Source: Spirochaetia bacterium (GTDB taxonomy: Bacteria > Spirochaetota > Leptospiria > Turneriellales > JAOUOS01). Taken from it: DNA of 56,935 nucleotides. The DNA lies in contig JAOUOT010000019.1 of NCBI GenBank assembly GCA_029880265.1, positions 1-56,935 of the forward strand, written 5' to 3'. The translations under genes and the position numbers were made by a program. Below are positions 37,360 to 46,960 of this stretch, in pieces (the stretch's first letter is position 1; each line of letters opens with the position of its first letter). The notes under the pieces were generated by a model. That model saw only the letters and a program-made list of their open reading frames with translations. It was not told where the DNA came from and did not search any database.

Positions 37360-37802
37360 GTTGTCTAATTACGGTTTTTGTTTAGGTTGTAAAACTTTTT
37401 TCGTTGTCGGTAGAGAACGAATCTTTTTTAGTTTTTTTGGGAGTCTGCTCAATCATCAAAAATGTAATGACTTTATGAATAAATTTTATGAATTTTAATT
37501 ATATTTTTCACGAACTGCATAAAGAGTTTTTAATGTCGCTGTTGCAAAATTAGATGCAAATTAAAGATGCAATAAAAAGCAAGGTTCTTAATTTATGTTA
37601 TACTTCTTTTCGATTAATTATTATCATTAAAAGTAGAAAAAATAAAATGAAATTCAATAATAAAATTATGTATTATATCATTATGTAAGTAAAAAATAAG
37701 TATAAAAATATAAATTAGATTTGACAATTTATCCTTTTCTATTGGAAATGTTCCATACTAATTAAGAAAATATTAAAATAATTTAATTGAGGTATATAAT
37801 AT
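37360..37802. other. AT-rich intergenic stretch, no gene seen
   Basis: This 443-base divergent region has no plausible ORF or RNA. It contains a TTGACA near 37720 without a convincing -10, and a short palindrome TGGAAATGTTCCA (37743-37755) upstream of the 37803 gene. Confidence 0.5.
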
Positions 37803-38525
37803 ATGAAGTATAATTTGAAAAAAAAATCAAAAATGAATATTGTTATATTAACAATATGTTATTTATTTATACTGATAAGTTTTTCAAGCTGTCTGAGACG
37901 CAGTATTACCATTCCCTCTGAAAATGAAATCACACCAAGCGTTTCAAGTTCGGTTCTAGAAAAAATAAAATCATCTGCAAAATTAACGATATGTTATGAA
38001 AAATCTTTATTTGCGGGAAAAACGATTATTTCCATTCAAGATATTTTGAATTTGTCCTCCATTGATGAAAATTTGCTTGAAGATATAGCTGAAATAATTT
38101 CCGATGGTCTCAAAAAATATCCTAATAAATCTATTGAGATTGATAAATGTCACTCAAAAAGGCTACAGTCTTATAGGGAGAAAGAAAAAGAAGATGATAT
38201 AATTATCAAAGTTCGAACTAACGGAATTTATGATTGCGCCGAAGACTCTCAAAACTTAGCCTGCAGACTGGTTTTATTTACAAGCCTTCGTTTTTTTGAT
38301 ACAAGTATAAATAAATGGCTTAATAAAGAAAAAGAATATATATCAATATACAAATCTTCAATAAAAATGATAAAAAAGCCAACTGAAGATTTTACAAAAA
38401 ATCATAAAGCGTTCACCATTTTTTTTGAAAACTTACAAAAAGAAATACCGATTTCAAAAGAAGTTGAGGCATTTAATAAAACTCTACAGAAGAAAGTATA
38501 TTCTTATTTTTCTGATATAAATTAA
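37803..38525 (+). CDS. Hypothetical lipoprotein
   Basis: A 240-residue precursor. The basic N-terminus and hydrophobic helix end in LISFSSC, a lipobox. The mature protein is Lys/Glu-rich and has two Cys pairs (TICYEK, DCAEDSQNLAC) that could form disulfides. KIKSSAKLTICYE...SDGLKKYPNKSIEID resembles small periplasmic proteins that use a beta-alpha fold, but I cannot name a family. AT-rich codon use stands out from its neighbours. GAGG precedes the start. Confidence 0.7.
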   Translation: MKYNLKKKSKMNIVILTICYLFILISFSSCLRRSITIPSENEITPSVSSSVLEKIKSSAKLTICYEKSLFAGKTIISIQDILNLSSIDENLLEDIAEIISDGLKKYPNKSIEIDKCHSKRLQSYREKEKEDDIIIKVRTNGIYDCAEDSQNLACRLVLFTSLRFFDTSINKWLNKEKEYISIYKSSIKMIKKPTEDFTKNHKAFTIFFENLQKEIPISKEVEAFNKTLQKKVYSYFSDIN

Positions 38526-38653
38526 AAAAATAATTCTAGCTCTAATATTAAAGAGTGTTTGTTTGTATCATAAGAATTTAGTATACTTATAATATATTTC
38601 CAATTTAATGAAATAGAAATTGACGCCGCGTAAAAAAAATAATCAATGGAGCC

Positions 38654-38920
38654 ATGCCAACATATGATTATAAGTGCGGCGCTTGCGGCGAGATATTTGA
38701 AAAATTTCACGGGATGTCTGAAAATCCCGAGGTTAATTGTCCTAGCTGTGAGAGTTCGGCTCAAAAACAAATAGGCGCAGGTTCGGGCGTCGTTTTTAAA
38801 GGGTCGGGCTTTTATACGACAGACTATAAGTCAAAACAAGGCTGTCCGGCGGCCGAAACTTCAAAAAATGCTCCTTCGCCGTGTTCCAAAGCGGCCGGCG
38901 GAAGTTGTCCCGCCGTCTAA
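38654..38920 (+). CDS. FmdB-type zinc ribbon protein
   Basis: An 88-residue regulator-like protein. It begins MPTYDYKCGACGEIFEKFHGM and continues NCPSCES, the classic FmdB zinc ribbon with two CxxC pairs, then GSGFYTTDYKS. The C-terminal tail has four more cysteines. Probably a small nucleic-acid- or protein-binding zinc protein. Confidence 0.93.
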   Translation: MPTYDYKCGACGEIFEKFHGMSENPEVNCPSCESSAQKQIGAGSGVVFKGSGFYTTDYKSKQGCPAAETSKNAPSPCSKAAGGSCPAV

Positions 38921-38940
38921 GGCTTTAATATAAACAAAAA

Positions 38941-39531
38941 ATGCGCGTAAATAGTTCATTGACGCATTTGAAACAATTATGTGAAGATCCATATTTTGCG
39001 TGGAACAATATCGATTCAGAATTATATGAGTCAAAATATCAAATCATAAGAAAGAATTATTTTCCTTTTTTTTTATCAACGATATTCGTGTTTGCTGTTA
39101 AATCGTTTATTGAAGAGCCTAAACTTTTTAATATTATTAAAAAAGGAGCGATTTACCCTATTGCGATATTAGGGGTCTATCTGTTTATTACATATACGAT
39201 TGCGATGATATCTGAAAAGACCTTAGAATCTGTGGGAGGTAAAAGTAAGCCGTTGGCCTCTTATAAGCTAACATTTTTTTCAGGGCTTCCTTTTTTGGCT
39301 TTTTTTTTCTTATCGTCAATACTTTCGGCGATTCCGTATATTAAATACCTTAGCGCGCCGCTTATCGTTACAGGGCTTATTTATCAAAGCATTGTTTTTT
39401 ATGCCGGAGCAGAGAAGCTCCTTTTTCTTTCAAAAGAAAAGAAAATTTATTGGTTTTTAATTATGTTTACCGCGTTAAGTATACTTGCGGGAATCGTTTT
39501 TTTTATTGCCGCTCTTATCTTTCTAATATGA
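38941..39531 (+). CDS. Yip1-like multi-pass membrane protein
   Basis: A 196-residue protein with an N-terminal soluble part (DPYFAWNNI) and five hydrophobic helices. The order of helices and the leading DPxxAW motif suggest the Yip1/DUF1282 family of unknown function. It starts 20 bases after the FmdB gene and is probably co-transcribed. Confidence 0.6.
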   Translation: MRVNSSLTHLKQLCEDPYFAWNNIDSELYESKYQIIRKNYFPFFLSTIFVFAVKSFIEEPKLFNIIKKGAIYPIAILGVYLFITYTIAMISEKTLESVGGKSKPLASYKLTFFSGLPFLAFFFLSSILSAIPYIKYLSAPLIVTGLIYQSIVFYAGAEKLLFLSKEKKIYWFLIMFTALSILAGIVFFIAALIFLI

Positions 39532-39569
39532 GAAAGGCAAGGCAAAATGAAAGTTGACGTCATATTCTC

Positions 39570-39595
39570 TTTATCAGTAATGATATACTGATAAA
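39570..39595 (+). promoter_or_regulatory. Palindrome upstream of transketolase subunit
   Basis: TTTATCAGTA (39570-39579) and TACTGATAAA (39586-39595) are perfect arms. The second half overlaps a possible -10 TATACT (39584-39589). Candidate operator. Confidence 0.45.
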
Positions 39596-39617
39596 ATTAT
39601 TAAAACAGGAAAATAAC

Positions 39618-40532
39618 ATGATACAAGAATCTTTGGTTGCCGATAAATACTTGCCATTGCGCGAAAAAATAAGAAATAAAAATAAAAAAGATGTTTCTTT
39701 TTTAGAAGTCGAGTTTATGGCCAATCAGATTCGACGATATATTATCGATATGGTGCATACCGCTAATTCAGGACATCCCGGAGGGGCGCTTGGTTTAGCC
39801 GATATTTTTGCCATGCTGTACTTTAAAATACTAAACATAGACTCTAAAAACGCTTTTGATAAACAAAGAGACAGGCTTTTTTTAAGCAACGGGCATGTAT
39901 GCGCCGTGCGATATGCGGCCATGGCCCTTGCGGGATTTTTTCCCGAAGAAGAACTGTATACATTTAGAAAATTGGGCTCAAGACTGCAGGGGCATCCTTC
40001 AACTTATATGATGCCTGAGCTTGAAAACAGCAGCGGTTCTCTCGGGCAGGGGTTGTCGGCGGCAAGCGGATGCGCTATTGGCTTAAAAACTCAAAATATT
40101 AAATCAAGGGTCATTGTGGGCATATCTGACGGCGAGTGCCAGGAGGGCATGACATGGGAGGCCGCTATGGCTGCCGGTCATTATAAACTGAGTAATTTAA
40201 CGGCCTTTGTTGATTATAATAAAATTCAAATCGACGGATTTACCGATAGCGTAATGACTCTCGGCGATTTAAAACAAAAATTTGAATCTTTCGGATGGTT
40301 CACTCTTGAAACAAACGGTCATGATTTAAACGAAATTGAAAAGGCTTTTCAAAGAACAGCCGATATTTCTACAAAACCCGAAATTATTCTTTTTAACACC
40401 GTTTTAGGCAAAGGCGTCAGCTTTATGGAAAATAATCCCGCATGGCACGGCAGCCCACCCAATAAAGAAGAACGCGATAGGGCCATGAAAGAATTGGACG
40501 ATGAAGCCGAAAAAATCGCCGCAAAACTTTAA
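39618..40532 (+). CDS. Transketolase, N-terminal (TPP-binding) subunit
   Basis: A 304-residue N-terminal half of transketolase. [20 protein letters not shown] and [13 protein letters not shown] lead to [16 protein letters not shown]. The TPP-binding motif is [27 protein letters not shown]...DYNKIQIDG. The C-terminal pyrimidine-binding/transketolase-C half is a separate polypeptide in split enzymes and is not adjacent here. The first ~30 residues are an unusual polar extension. AGGAAAA ribosome site. Confidence 0.92.
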   Translation: MIQESLVADKYLPLREKIRNKNKKDVSFLEVEFMANQIRRYIIDMVHTANSGHPGGALGLADIFAMLYFKILNIDSKNAFDKQRDRLFLSNGHVCAVRYAAMALAGFFPEEELYTFRKLGSRLQGHPSTYMMPELENSSGSLGQGLSAASGCAIGLKTQNIKSRVIVGISDGECQEGMTWEAAMAAGHYKLSNLTAFVDYNKIQIDGFTDSVMTLGDLKQKFESFGWFTLETNGHDLNEIEKAFQRTADISTKPEIILFNTVLGKGVSFMENNPAWHGSPPNKEERDRAMKELDDEAEKIAAKL

Positions 40533-40577
40533 AAAAAAATGGGTGAATGGTTATTTTCAAAATAGATTAAGGCTTAT

Positions 40578-41726
40578 ATGGCTTTAATACTGTCTGAAGA
40601 AGAAAAAATCTTTTTTGATACCGTTAAAGAGTTTGCAAAAGACAAGATAGCTCCTATTGTCATGAAAATGGACGAAGACGGCGCGCTTGATAAATCTCTT
40701 TTGCCCCGTCTCTTTGAAATGGGATTGATGGGCATTGAAATTCCGGCGGAATTTGACGGTTCCCAAAGCTCTTTCTTTAACGCGATATTAGCCGTGCAGG
40801 CGCTTGCTCAGGCTGACCCTTCAGTTTCTGTAGTGGTTGACGTTCAAAATACGCTTGTCAATAACGCTATTATAAAATGGGGAAGCGATAAATTGAAAAA
40901 AAAATATCTGCCCCGGTTGGCCTCTGGTAAAGTTGGCTCTTATGCGCTCTCAGAAAGCTCTTCTGGTTCCGACGCTTTTTCGTTAAAAACAAAAGCCGAA
41001 AAAAAAGGCGACAGATATCTCATAAACGGTCAAAAACTTTGGATAACCAACGCGGCCGAATCTGAGATATTTATTGTTATGGCTAATTTAAATCCTCAAT
41101 TGCAATATAAGGGTATATCTTCTTTTATTGTCGAAAAAGATTTTAAAGGGTTTTCGGTCTCTAAAAAAGAAAATAAACTGGGAATACGAGCCTCTTCAAC
41201 ATGCGAGTTGATATTTGAAAATGTTGAGGTTCCCGAAGAAAATCTTCTAGGAGAAGAAGGCAATGGATATAAAGTCGCCGCTGAAACCTTAAACGAGGGC
41301 AGAATAGGCATTGCCGCTCAAATGCTTGGCCTATCAGAAGCCGCGTTAAATCACGCCATTGAATTTACGAAAACCAGAACGCAATTTGGCAAACCCGTAT
41401 CTTCTTTTCAGGGAATGCAGTTTCAACTTGCTCAAATGGCCATAGAGGTTGAATCGGCCAGACTTATGGTTTACAATGCCGCCCGACTGAAAGATTTAAA
41501 CAAAAGTTTTGTAAAAGAAGCGGCCATGGCCAAATATCACGCGAGTCAGGTAGCCGAAAAAACGGCGTCGCTAGCCGTAGAATGTCTCGGCGGTTACGGT
41601 TTTACAAAAGATTATCCCGTTGAAAAATTATATAGAGATTCAAAAATAGGAAAAATATACGAAGGCACAAGTTTTATGCAGCTTATGACCATTGCCAAGA
41701 TTATTTTAGACGAAACACGAATCTAA
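40578..41726 (+). CDS. Acyl-CoA dehydrogenase
   Basis: A 382-residue FAD enzyme of short-chain/butyryl-CoA dehydrogenase type. Signature 1 is ALSESSSGSDAFSLKTKAEK, signature 2 is LAVECLGGYGFTKDYPVEKLYRDSKIGKIYEGTS, with the catalytic base Glu in YEGTS. Oxidises acyl-CoA to enoyl-CoA, passing electrons to ETF. No other beta-oxidation gene is beside it. Confidence 0.95.
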   Translation: MALILSEEEKIFFDTVKEFAKDKIAPIVMKMDEDGALDKSLLPRLFEMGLMGIEIPAEFDGSQSSFFNAILAVQALAQADPSVSVVVDVQNTLVNNAIIKWGSDKLKKKYLPRLASGKVGSYALSESSSGSDAFSLKTKAEKKGDRYLINGQKLWITNAAESEIFIVMANLNPQLQYKGISSFIVEKDFKGFSVSKKENKLGIRASSTCELIFENVEVPEENLLGEEGNGYKVAAETLNEGRIGIAAQMLGLSEAALNHAIEFTKTRTQFGKPVSSFQGMQFQLAQMAIEVESARLMVYNAARLKDLNKSFVKEAAMAKYHASQVAEKTASLAVECLGGYGFTKDYPVEKLYRDSKIGKIYEGTSFMQLMTIAKIILDETRI

Positions 41727-41731
41727 CAATT

Positions 41732-44260
41732 TTATTTTATAACAAGATTTACTAATTTTCCAGGAACGTAAATTTCTTTTACAATATTCTTGCCCTCAAG
41801 AAATTTCTTTGCTTTTTCTGCGTTTTTGGCCGAGATAAGAATATTTTCTTTAGACGCGTCTTTTTCAATTTCAATTTGATCTCTTAATTTGCCGTTTATT
41901 TGAATTACAATCTTCATTTTATCTTCGACGATAAAATCGGGGTTAAAAGACGGCCAGATTAAATCGTCTTCTGATTTTAATCCCATTTTGGTTAAAAAGT
42001 GGACGCTTATAAAGGGGGCATATGGCAAAAGCAGGGTCAAAAATACAGAAAGAGAATATGACAATACATCAATGGATACTTCTTTTAACGTGAATTCAAT
42101 ATCTTTATCGTCAAAATAATCGGCATAGAGAAAATTAACATATTCCATTAGACGGGCAATGGCCGTATTAAAAGAAAATTTTTCCAGATCGTCGGTAATG
42201 ACAGATATTGTTTTATGGGTAAGTTTTATAAGAGCCGTCTCTTTTTGATTGCCTTTAAGGCCGGCAGATTGAAAGTCAATCGTTAAATTATACTTGTCGG
42301 TTAAAGGCTGAATAAAGCGATAAATACGTTTTATGAATCGATACGACCCTTCAACGCCCGAGTCTGACCAGTCTAAATCTTTTTCGGGCGGGGCGGCAAA
42401 CATGGTAAAAATTCTTATGGTGTCTGCCCCGTATTTTTCAATCAATAAATCGGGATCAACCACATTGCCGAGAGATTTGCTCATTTTGGCCCCGTCTTTT
42501 ATAACCATTCCCTGCGTAAGAAGATTTTTAAAGGGCTCGTCATGAGCGATAAAATTCAGCTTATGAAGCGCTTTGGTAAAATATCTTGAATAAAGCAGGT
42601 GCATATTGGCATGCTCAATGCCTCCTATGTATTGATCAACCGGAAGAAATTTATCGGCAGTCTCTTTTGAAAATATATTTTCATCGTCTCGGGCAGAAAG
42701 ATATCTTAAAAAATACCAGCTAGAATCGATGAAGGTATCCATCGTATCGGTCTCGCGTTTTGCAGGGCCGTTGCATTTAGGGCACTTGGTATCAACAAAT
42801 TCTTTCATCTGAGGAAGAGGAGACGCTTTGTCAAATTTTACGTTTTCAGGCAGTATAACCGGCAGATTTTCTTCTTTTTCGGCAGTCAATCCGCAGTTTT
42901 CACAATACACGACAGGAATAGGAGTTCCCCAGTAACGCTGTCTTGATAAAAGCCAGTCGCGAAGGCGATATTGTATCTTAAAAGAGCCTTGGTTTTTTGA
43001 TGCAAGCTCTTTCGTTATTTTTTCAAGGGCCTCTTCGCTTGTTAAATTATCGAATATGCCGCTGTTTTTTAAAATTCCGTATTCTGTATATGCTTCAGTT
43101 AAATTTTCATCAAGCGCGGATGTTTTTTCATTGGGAAAAATAACGGTTTTTACCGGTAAATTATATTTTTTTGCAAACTCAAAATCTCTTTGATCATGAG
43201 CGGGTACCGCCATCACTGCGCCGGTTCCGTATTGAGGCAGTACAAAATTGGCGGCATAAACTGGGATTTTTTCGTTTGTAAAAGGGTGTATGGCGTAAAG
43301 ACCCGTAAAAATACCTTCTTTTAAATCAGGATTTTCTCTGTCGATATCAGACATTTTGGAAATTTTATTTTTAAAATCAAAAATGTCTTTTTTATATTTT
43401 TCGTATTCAACGGTCTCTAATAGAGGATGTTCCGGGGCGGTTGCCATATAGCTTACACCGAATAGCGTATCAATGCGCGTCGTAAAAATCTCAAGTTCGC
43501 CGCCTTTTTCAAGCTTAAAAAGAACTTTGGTTCCTTTCGATTTGCCAATCCAGTTTTTTTGCATGGTTAAAACCCTGTTTGGCCATCCGTTTTTTATTTT
43601 TTCATGGCCGTCTAAAAGGTCTTCGGCAAAATCAGTTATTTTAAAAAACCATTGCGAAAGTTCTTTTTTTTCTACGGCGGTTTTTTCATGCCGCCAGCAG
43701 CATCCGTCTACAACCTGCTCGTTTGCCAATACGGTATCGCATTCGTTGCACCAGTTTACAGGCGCTTTTTTTTTGTAGGCCCAGCCTTTTTCAAACATTT
43801 TCAGAAAAATAAACTGATTCCATTTATAATATCCGGGTTTGCATGTGGCAATTTCTTTGCTCCAGTCGTAAGAATAGCCCATGCGAATGAGCTGTTTTCT
43901 CATGGCGCTTATATTTTCATATGTCCACTTAGCGGGAGGTGTCTGGTTTTTTATGGCGGCGTTTTCTGCGGGCAGGCCAAAAGCGTCCCATCCCATGGGG
44001 TGAAGTACGTCAAAGCCTTTCAGTATTTTGTATCTAGCGACAACGTCTCCCATGGTATAGTTTCTCACATGCCCCATATGTATTCGTCCCGAAGGGTAGG
44101 GAAACATGACAAGACAATAATATTTTTCTTTATTTGAATTTACTTTATTTTCATAAGTTTTATTGACTTTCCAGTTTTCAATAATGTGATTTTCATATTT
44201 TGTAAATTTTTCGGCTGTAAGCTGATAATAATCGGGCGATTCGGCATTGTTTTTGGTCAT
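41732..44260 (-). CDS. leuS: Leucyl-tRNA synthetase
   Basis: An 842-residue class I synthetase. The HIGH motif is in FPYPSGRIHMGHVRNY, the KMSKS motif is in GAKMSKSLGNVVDPD, and the CP1 editing domain has the T-rich EIFTTRIDTLFGVSYM and GTGAVMAVPAHDQRDFEFA. A zinc-binding pair of CxxC motifs lies in the insert near CPKCNG. C-terminal anticodon-binding and tail domains are complete. Confidence 0.97.
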   Translation of the reverse strand: MTKNNAESPDYYQLTAEKFTKYENHIIENWKVNKTYENKVNSNKEKYYCLVMFPYPSGRIHMGHVRNYTMGDVVARYKILKGFDVLHPMGWDAFGLPAENAAIKNQTPPAKWTYENISAMRKQLIRMGYSYDWSKEIATCKPGYYKWNQFIFLKMFEKGWAYKKKAPVNWCNECDTVLANEQVVDGCCWRHEKTAVEKKELSQWFFKITDFAEDLLDGHEKIKNGWPNRVLTMQKNWIGKSKGTKVLFKLEKGGELEIFTTRIDTLFGVSYMATAPEHPLLETVEYEKYKKDIFDFKNKISKMSDIDRENPDLKEGIFTGLYAIHPFTNEKIPVYAANFVLPQYGTGAVMAVPAHDQRDFEFAKKYNLPVKTVIFPNEKTSALDENLTEAYTEYGILKNSGIFDNLTSEEALEKITKELASKNQGSFKIQYRLRDWLLSRQRYWGTPIPVVYCENCGLTAEKEENLPVILPENVKFDKASPLPQMKEFVDTKCPKCNGPAKRETDTMDTFIDSSWYFLRYLSARDDENIFSKETADKFLPVDQYIGGIEHANMHLLYSRYFTKALHKLNFIAHDEPFKNLLTQGMVIKDGAKMSKSLGNVVDPDLLIEKYGADTIRIFTMFAAPPEKDLDWSDSGVEGSYRFIKRIYRFIQPLTDKYNLTIDFQSAGLKGNQKETALIKLTHKTISVITDDLEKFSFNTAIARLMEYVNFLYADYFDDKDIEFTLKEVSIDVLSYSLSVFLTLLLPYAPFISVHFLTKMGLKSEDDLIWPSFNPDFIVEDKMKIVIQINGKLRDQIEIEKDASKENILISAKNAEKAKKFLEGKNIVKEIYVPGKLVNLVIK

Positions 44261-44286
44261 GTGAGTTTTCTCTTTATATTAATAGC

Positions 44287-45951
44287 TTAATGGGTCTTGG
44301 GGCGTTCTTTTAAGTATTTATTTATTTTTTGTTTTCCTGTCTCGGTCAGGGCCAACGCCTCGTATATGGTTACAGGCTTATTTTTGCCTTTTACGCGAAT
44401 CAAATCAAGTTCGCGGGCGATAATTTCTCCTTTAATGAGTTCGTATGTAAATTCTGAAATAATGGCGCGCGTTCCATATACTTTATTTGTACCCTCAAGG
44501 CGCGCTCCCAAATTTACCGCGTCGCCTATCGATGTATAATCAATTCTTTTGCTTGAACCCATAGCTCCGGCGATAACGTCTCCTGTGTTGACCCCGATGC
44601 CGATCATTATGGGCGGTTTTCCCTCATTTATTCTTTCATCGTTATGTTTATCAAGCTCGATATCCATTTCTAAGGCGGTAGCCGTGGCGCAAAGCGGATG
44701 TATAGGATGGTCAAAAGGCGCCCCGAAGACGGCAAAAATTTCGTCGCCTACAAACTTATCGACGACTCCCCCGTATTTTATGATGATATCGGTCATAATC
44801 TCCATATAGTTATTTAACATGTCAACAACCTCATGCGGAGTAAGCGATTCTGAGATTGTGGTAAAACTTCTTATGTCAGAGAAAAGAACAGTAACTTCTT
44901 TTCTCTGGCCCGAAGTAAGCAAATCTCCGCCTGATAATACGACCTGGGCCACTTCGGGCGAGACCAGAACACTCATACCTTTTAGCATGACGTTAAAGGT
45001 TCTTGATAAAAGACCAACTTCGTCTTTAGAATGTAAAATAACATTGGCCGAAAAATTGCCTTTAGTGACCTGGCGCATTCCCGATATGATTTTTCTAATC
45101 GGGTTCGATAAAAGTGAAGCAAAGATAAGAGCGGCCAAAATGCCAAAGGCGATAGCCACGACCCCTACAAGCTGAAGTTCTACCTTGTTATCGTATATCT
45201 GCTTGTTTACAGACTCAAGACTTATGCCGATATGAACCTCTCCGATACCGTCTTCTAATTCAGGGTCGCTTTTATATGAAAAAGTAGAAGAAAAGTGCAT
45301 AACATCAATATGATTTTCTTCTTGATCCGTTTCTTTACCTTTTTTCTTTTCGGAGATTTTTTTAATTTCTATTGGTTTGCTGATGATCTTTAGCTCTTTT
45401 AAGCCTTCATCTTTGTAAGTTTCAAAATAACTCTTAATGCCATTTTCAAAATCATATGTTTTATAGGGAAGTATCTTAGGATTTGTATGACCTAATGCAA
45501 TCTTATGTTTTCCCAAAAAGTAGGCATATTCAACATCGGGCTGTTGTATTACCTGATCAATGTCTTCAAAAATAAGCTGGGCAATATCCTGCCTTTGATA
45601 AAACTTTTCAAAATCTGCCTTTGTTTTTAATTTTCTTATTGTTTTTTCATTTATACCATAAATATCAATAAGCCTTGTTTTTAAAGACGATATTAAACCC
45701 GTTGTGATAATCTTGCCCTGTTTTTCTTTTTCATTTAAAAGAGAATTTGTCTGGTTTTTAATCGCGGGAATCATAATGCCAATGGCAATACCGAGGCTTA
45801 ATAGAGAGAATAACGTCATCAGTTTTGAGCGAAGACCCATTTTTATTTCATTATCTTTATATTCTTGATCTTTTTTTTGACGTTCAAGCTTTTTTCTTTC
45901 TTTTTCAGATAGTTCTTGTATAGGGTTCTGCAACTGAAGATTCTCTGACAT
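44287..45951 (-). CDS. Class III adenylate/guanylate cyclase with sensor and HAMP domain
   Basis: A 554-residue membrane protein. TM1 (~45-65), a periplasmic sensor (~66-255), TM2 (~258-280), HAMP (LSNPIRKIISGMRQVTKGNF) and the catalytic domain (~340-530). Both metal Asp are present (FSDIRSFT, KFVGDEIFAVFGAPF), as is the transition-state region TSIGDAVNLGARLEG. Makes cyclic nucleotide in response to an external signal. Starts 110 bp from the divergent xer gene. Confidence 0.94.
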   Translation of the reverse strand: MSENLQLQNPIQELSEKERKKLERQKKDQEYKDNEIKMGLRSKLMTLFSLLSLGIAIGIMIPAIKNQTNSLLNEKEKQGKIITTGLISSLKTRLIDIYGINEKTIRKLKTKADFEKFYQRQDIAQLIFEDIDQVIQQPDVEYAYFLGKHKIALGHTNPKILPYKTYDFENGIKSYFETYKDEGLKELKIISKPIEIKKISEKKKGKETDQEENHIDVMHFSSTFSYKSDPELEDGIGEVHIGISLESVNKQIYDNKVELQLVGVVAIAFGILAALIFASLLSNPIRKIISGMRQVTKGNFSANVILHSKDEVGLLSRTFNVMLKGMSVLVSPEVAQVVLSGGDLLTSGQRKEVTVLFSDIRSFTTISESLTPHEVVDMLNNYMEIMTDIIIKYGGVVDKFVGDEIFAVFGAPFDHPIHPLCATATALEMDIELDKHNDERINEGKPPIMIGIGVNTGDVIAGAMGSSKRIDYTSIGDAVNLGARLEGTNKVYGTRAIISEFTYELIKGEIIARELDLIRVKGKNKPVTIYEALALTETGKQKINKYLKERPKTH

Positions 45952-46060
45952 AAAATCAATTTGTTTTTTGAGAACATTGTGTCAAAATAATTTTTTTTTT
46001 ATTGAAAAGTAGACATAAAAAGTCGATTCTAAATAATATAGAAAATTTAAGGGGTCAAAT

Positions 46061-46957
46061 GTGAACGCTAAAAAAAATGAAGTAGTTCGTGATTTTCAAG
46101 AATATTTAGAAGTAGAAAGGGGCCTGTCTCCTAACAGTATATTTTCATATCTATCAGATATTAATAAATTAGACAGGTTTCTGGTGAAAAATGAGAAAGA
46201 TATAATACATATAGAAAAAATAGATATACAGAGCTTTTTAAGAGAAGAAACCAAGAAGAAATTATCTACAAGAACAAGAGCGCGAGTAGTAGCGTCATTG
46301 CGACAGTTCTATAATTTTCTTCAACAAAATCATATCATCAATACAAATCCAATGGAAAATGTTGAGGCTCCTAAAATAGAAAAGAGTCTTCCCGACTTTT
46401 TAACCAGAGAAGAAATCAGACAGTTGTTTTCGGTTTTCGACGTAAAAGATCCGCTTGAGCTAAGAGATAAAACCATGTTTGAATTGTTATACTCTTCTGG
46501 CTTAAGAATTTCTGAAGGCTGCGCCTTAAAATTAGGAGATATCGACCTTGAAAATATGATGATAAATGTAAAAGGCAAAGGGGGCAGAGAAAGATTGGTT
46601 CCATTTGGCGAAATCGCGTATGAATTATTAATAGAATACATAGAAAAAATAAGAGTGAAAATATGCGGAAGATCGCATACAAACTATGTATTTGTTTCGA
46701 GAAAGGGCGGGGCTTTGAGCCGAAAAAGCGCATGGCGTCTCTTGAAAAAATATATAAGCAGGGCAAAGATTAACAAGAATATCACGCCCCATACGCTAAG
46801 GCATTCATTTGCCACGCATCTTATACAAAATAATGCAAATCTAAGAGCTGTTCAAGAGTTATTGGGTCATATTGATATTTCAACAACGCAGATTTATACG
46901 CATCTGGCTTCGCCAGAATTAAAGCAAGCGCATAAAAAATTTCATCCGCGGTCATAA
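46061..46957 (+). CDS. Tyrosine recombinase XerC/XerD
   Basis: A 298-residue site-specific recombinase that resolves chromosome dimers at dif. The SAM-like N-terminal domain covers ~1-100. The catalytic set is complete: Arg in SSGLRISEG, Lys in KGKGGRERLVPF, HxxR in HTLRHSFATHL, His in LLGHIDISTTQ and Tyr in IYTHL. GTG start 6 bases after AAGGGG. The stop is followed directly by the spoIID-like gene. Confidence 0.93.
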   Translation: MNAKKNEVVRDFQEYLEVERGLSPNSIFSYLSDINKLDRFLVKNEKDIIHIEKIDIQSFLREETKKKLSTRTRARVVASLRQFYNFLQQNHIINTNPMENVEAPKIEKSLPDFLTREEIRQLFSVFDVKDPLELRDKTMFELLYSSGLRISEGCALKLGDIDLENMMINVKGKGGRERLVPFGEIAYELLIEYIEKIRVKICGRSHTNYVFVSRKGGALSRKSAWRLLKKYISRAKINKNITPHTLRHSFATHLIQNNANLRAVQELLGHIDISTTQIYTHLASPELKQAHKKFHPRS

Positions 46958-46960
46958 TTG

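Noticed and set aside
38522..38770. Minus-strand open frame of 82 residues
   Set aside because: It lies antisense to the clear FmdB zinc-ribbon gene and has no family features.
44297..45175. Several plus-strand open frames opposite the cyclase gene
   Set aside because: They mirror the well-supported cyclase coding sequence and have no ribosome sites or recognisable motifs.
45951..46061. Divergent promoter pair between cyclase and xer genes
   Set aside because: A TTGACA exists on the minus strand but no acceptable -10 is at the right distance, and the plus strand has only a weak TTGAAA.
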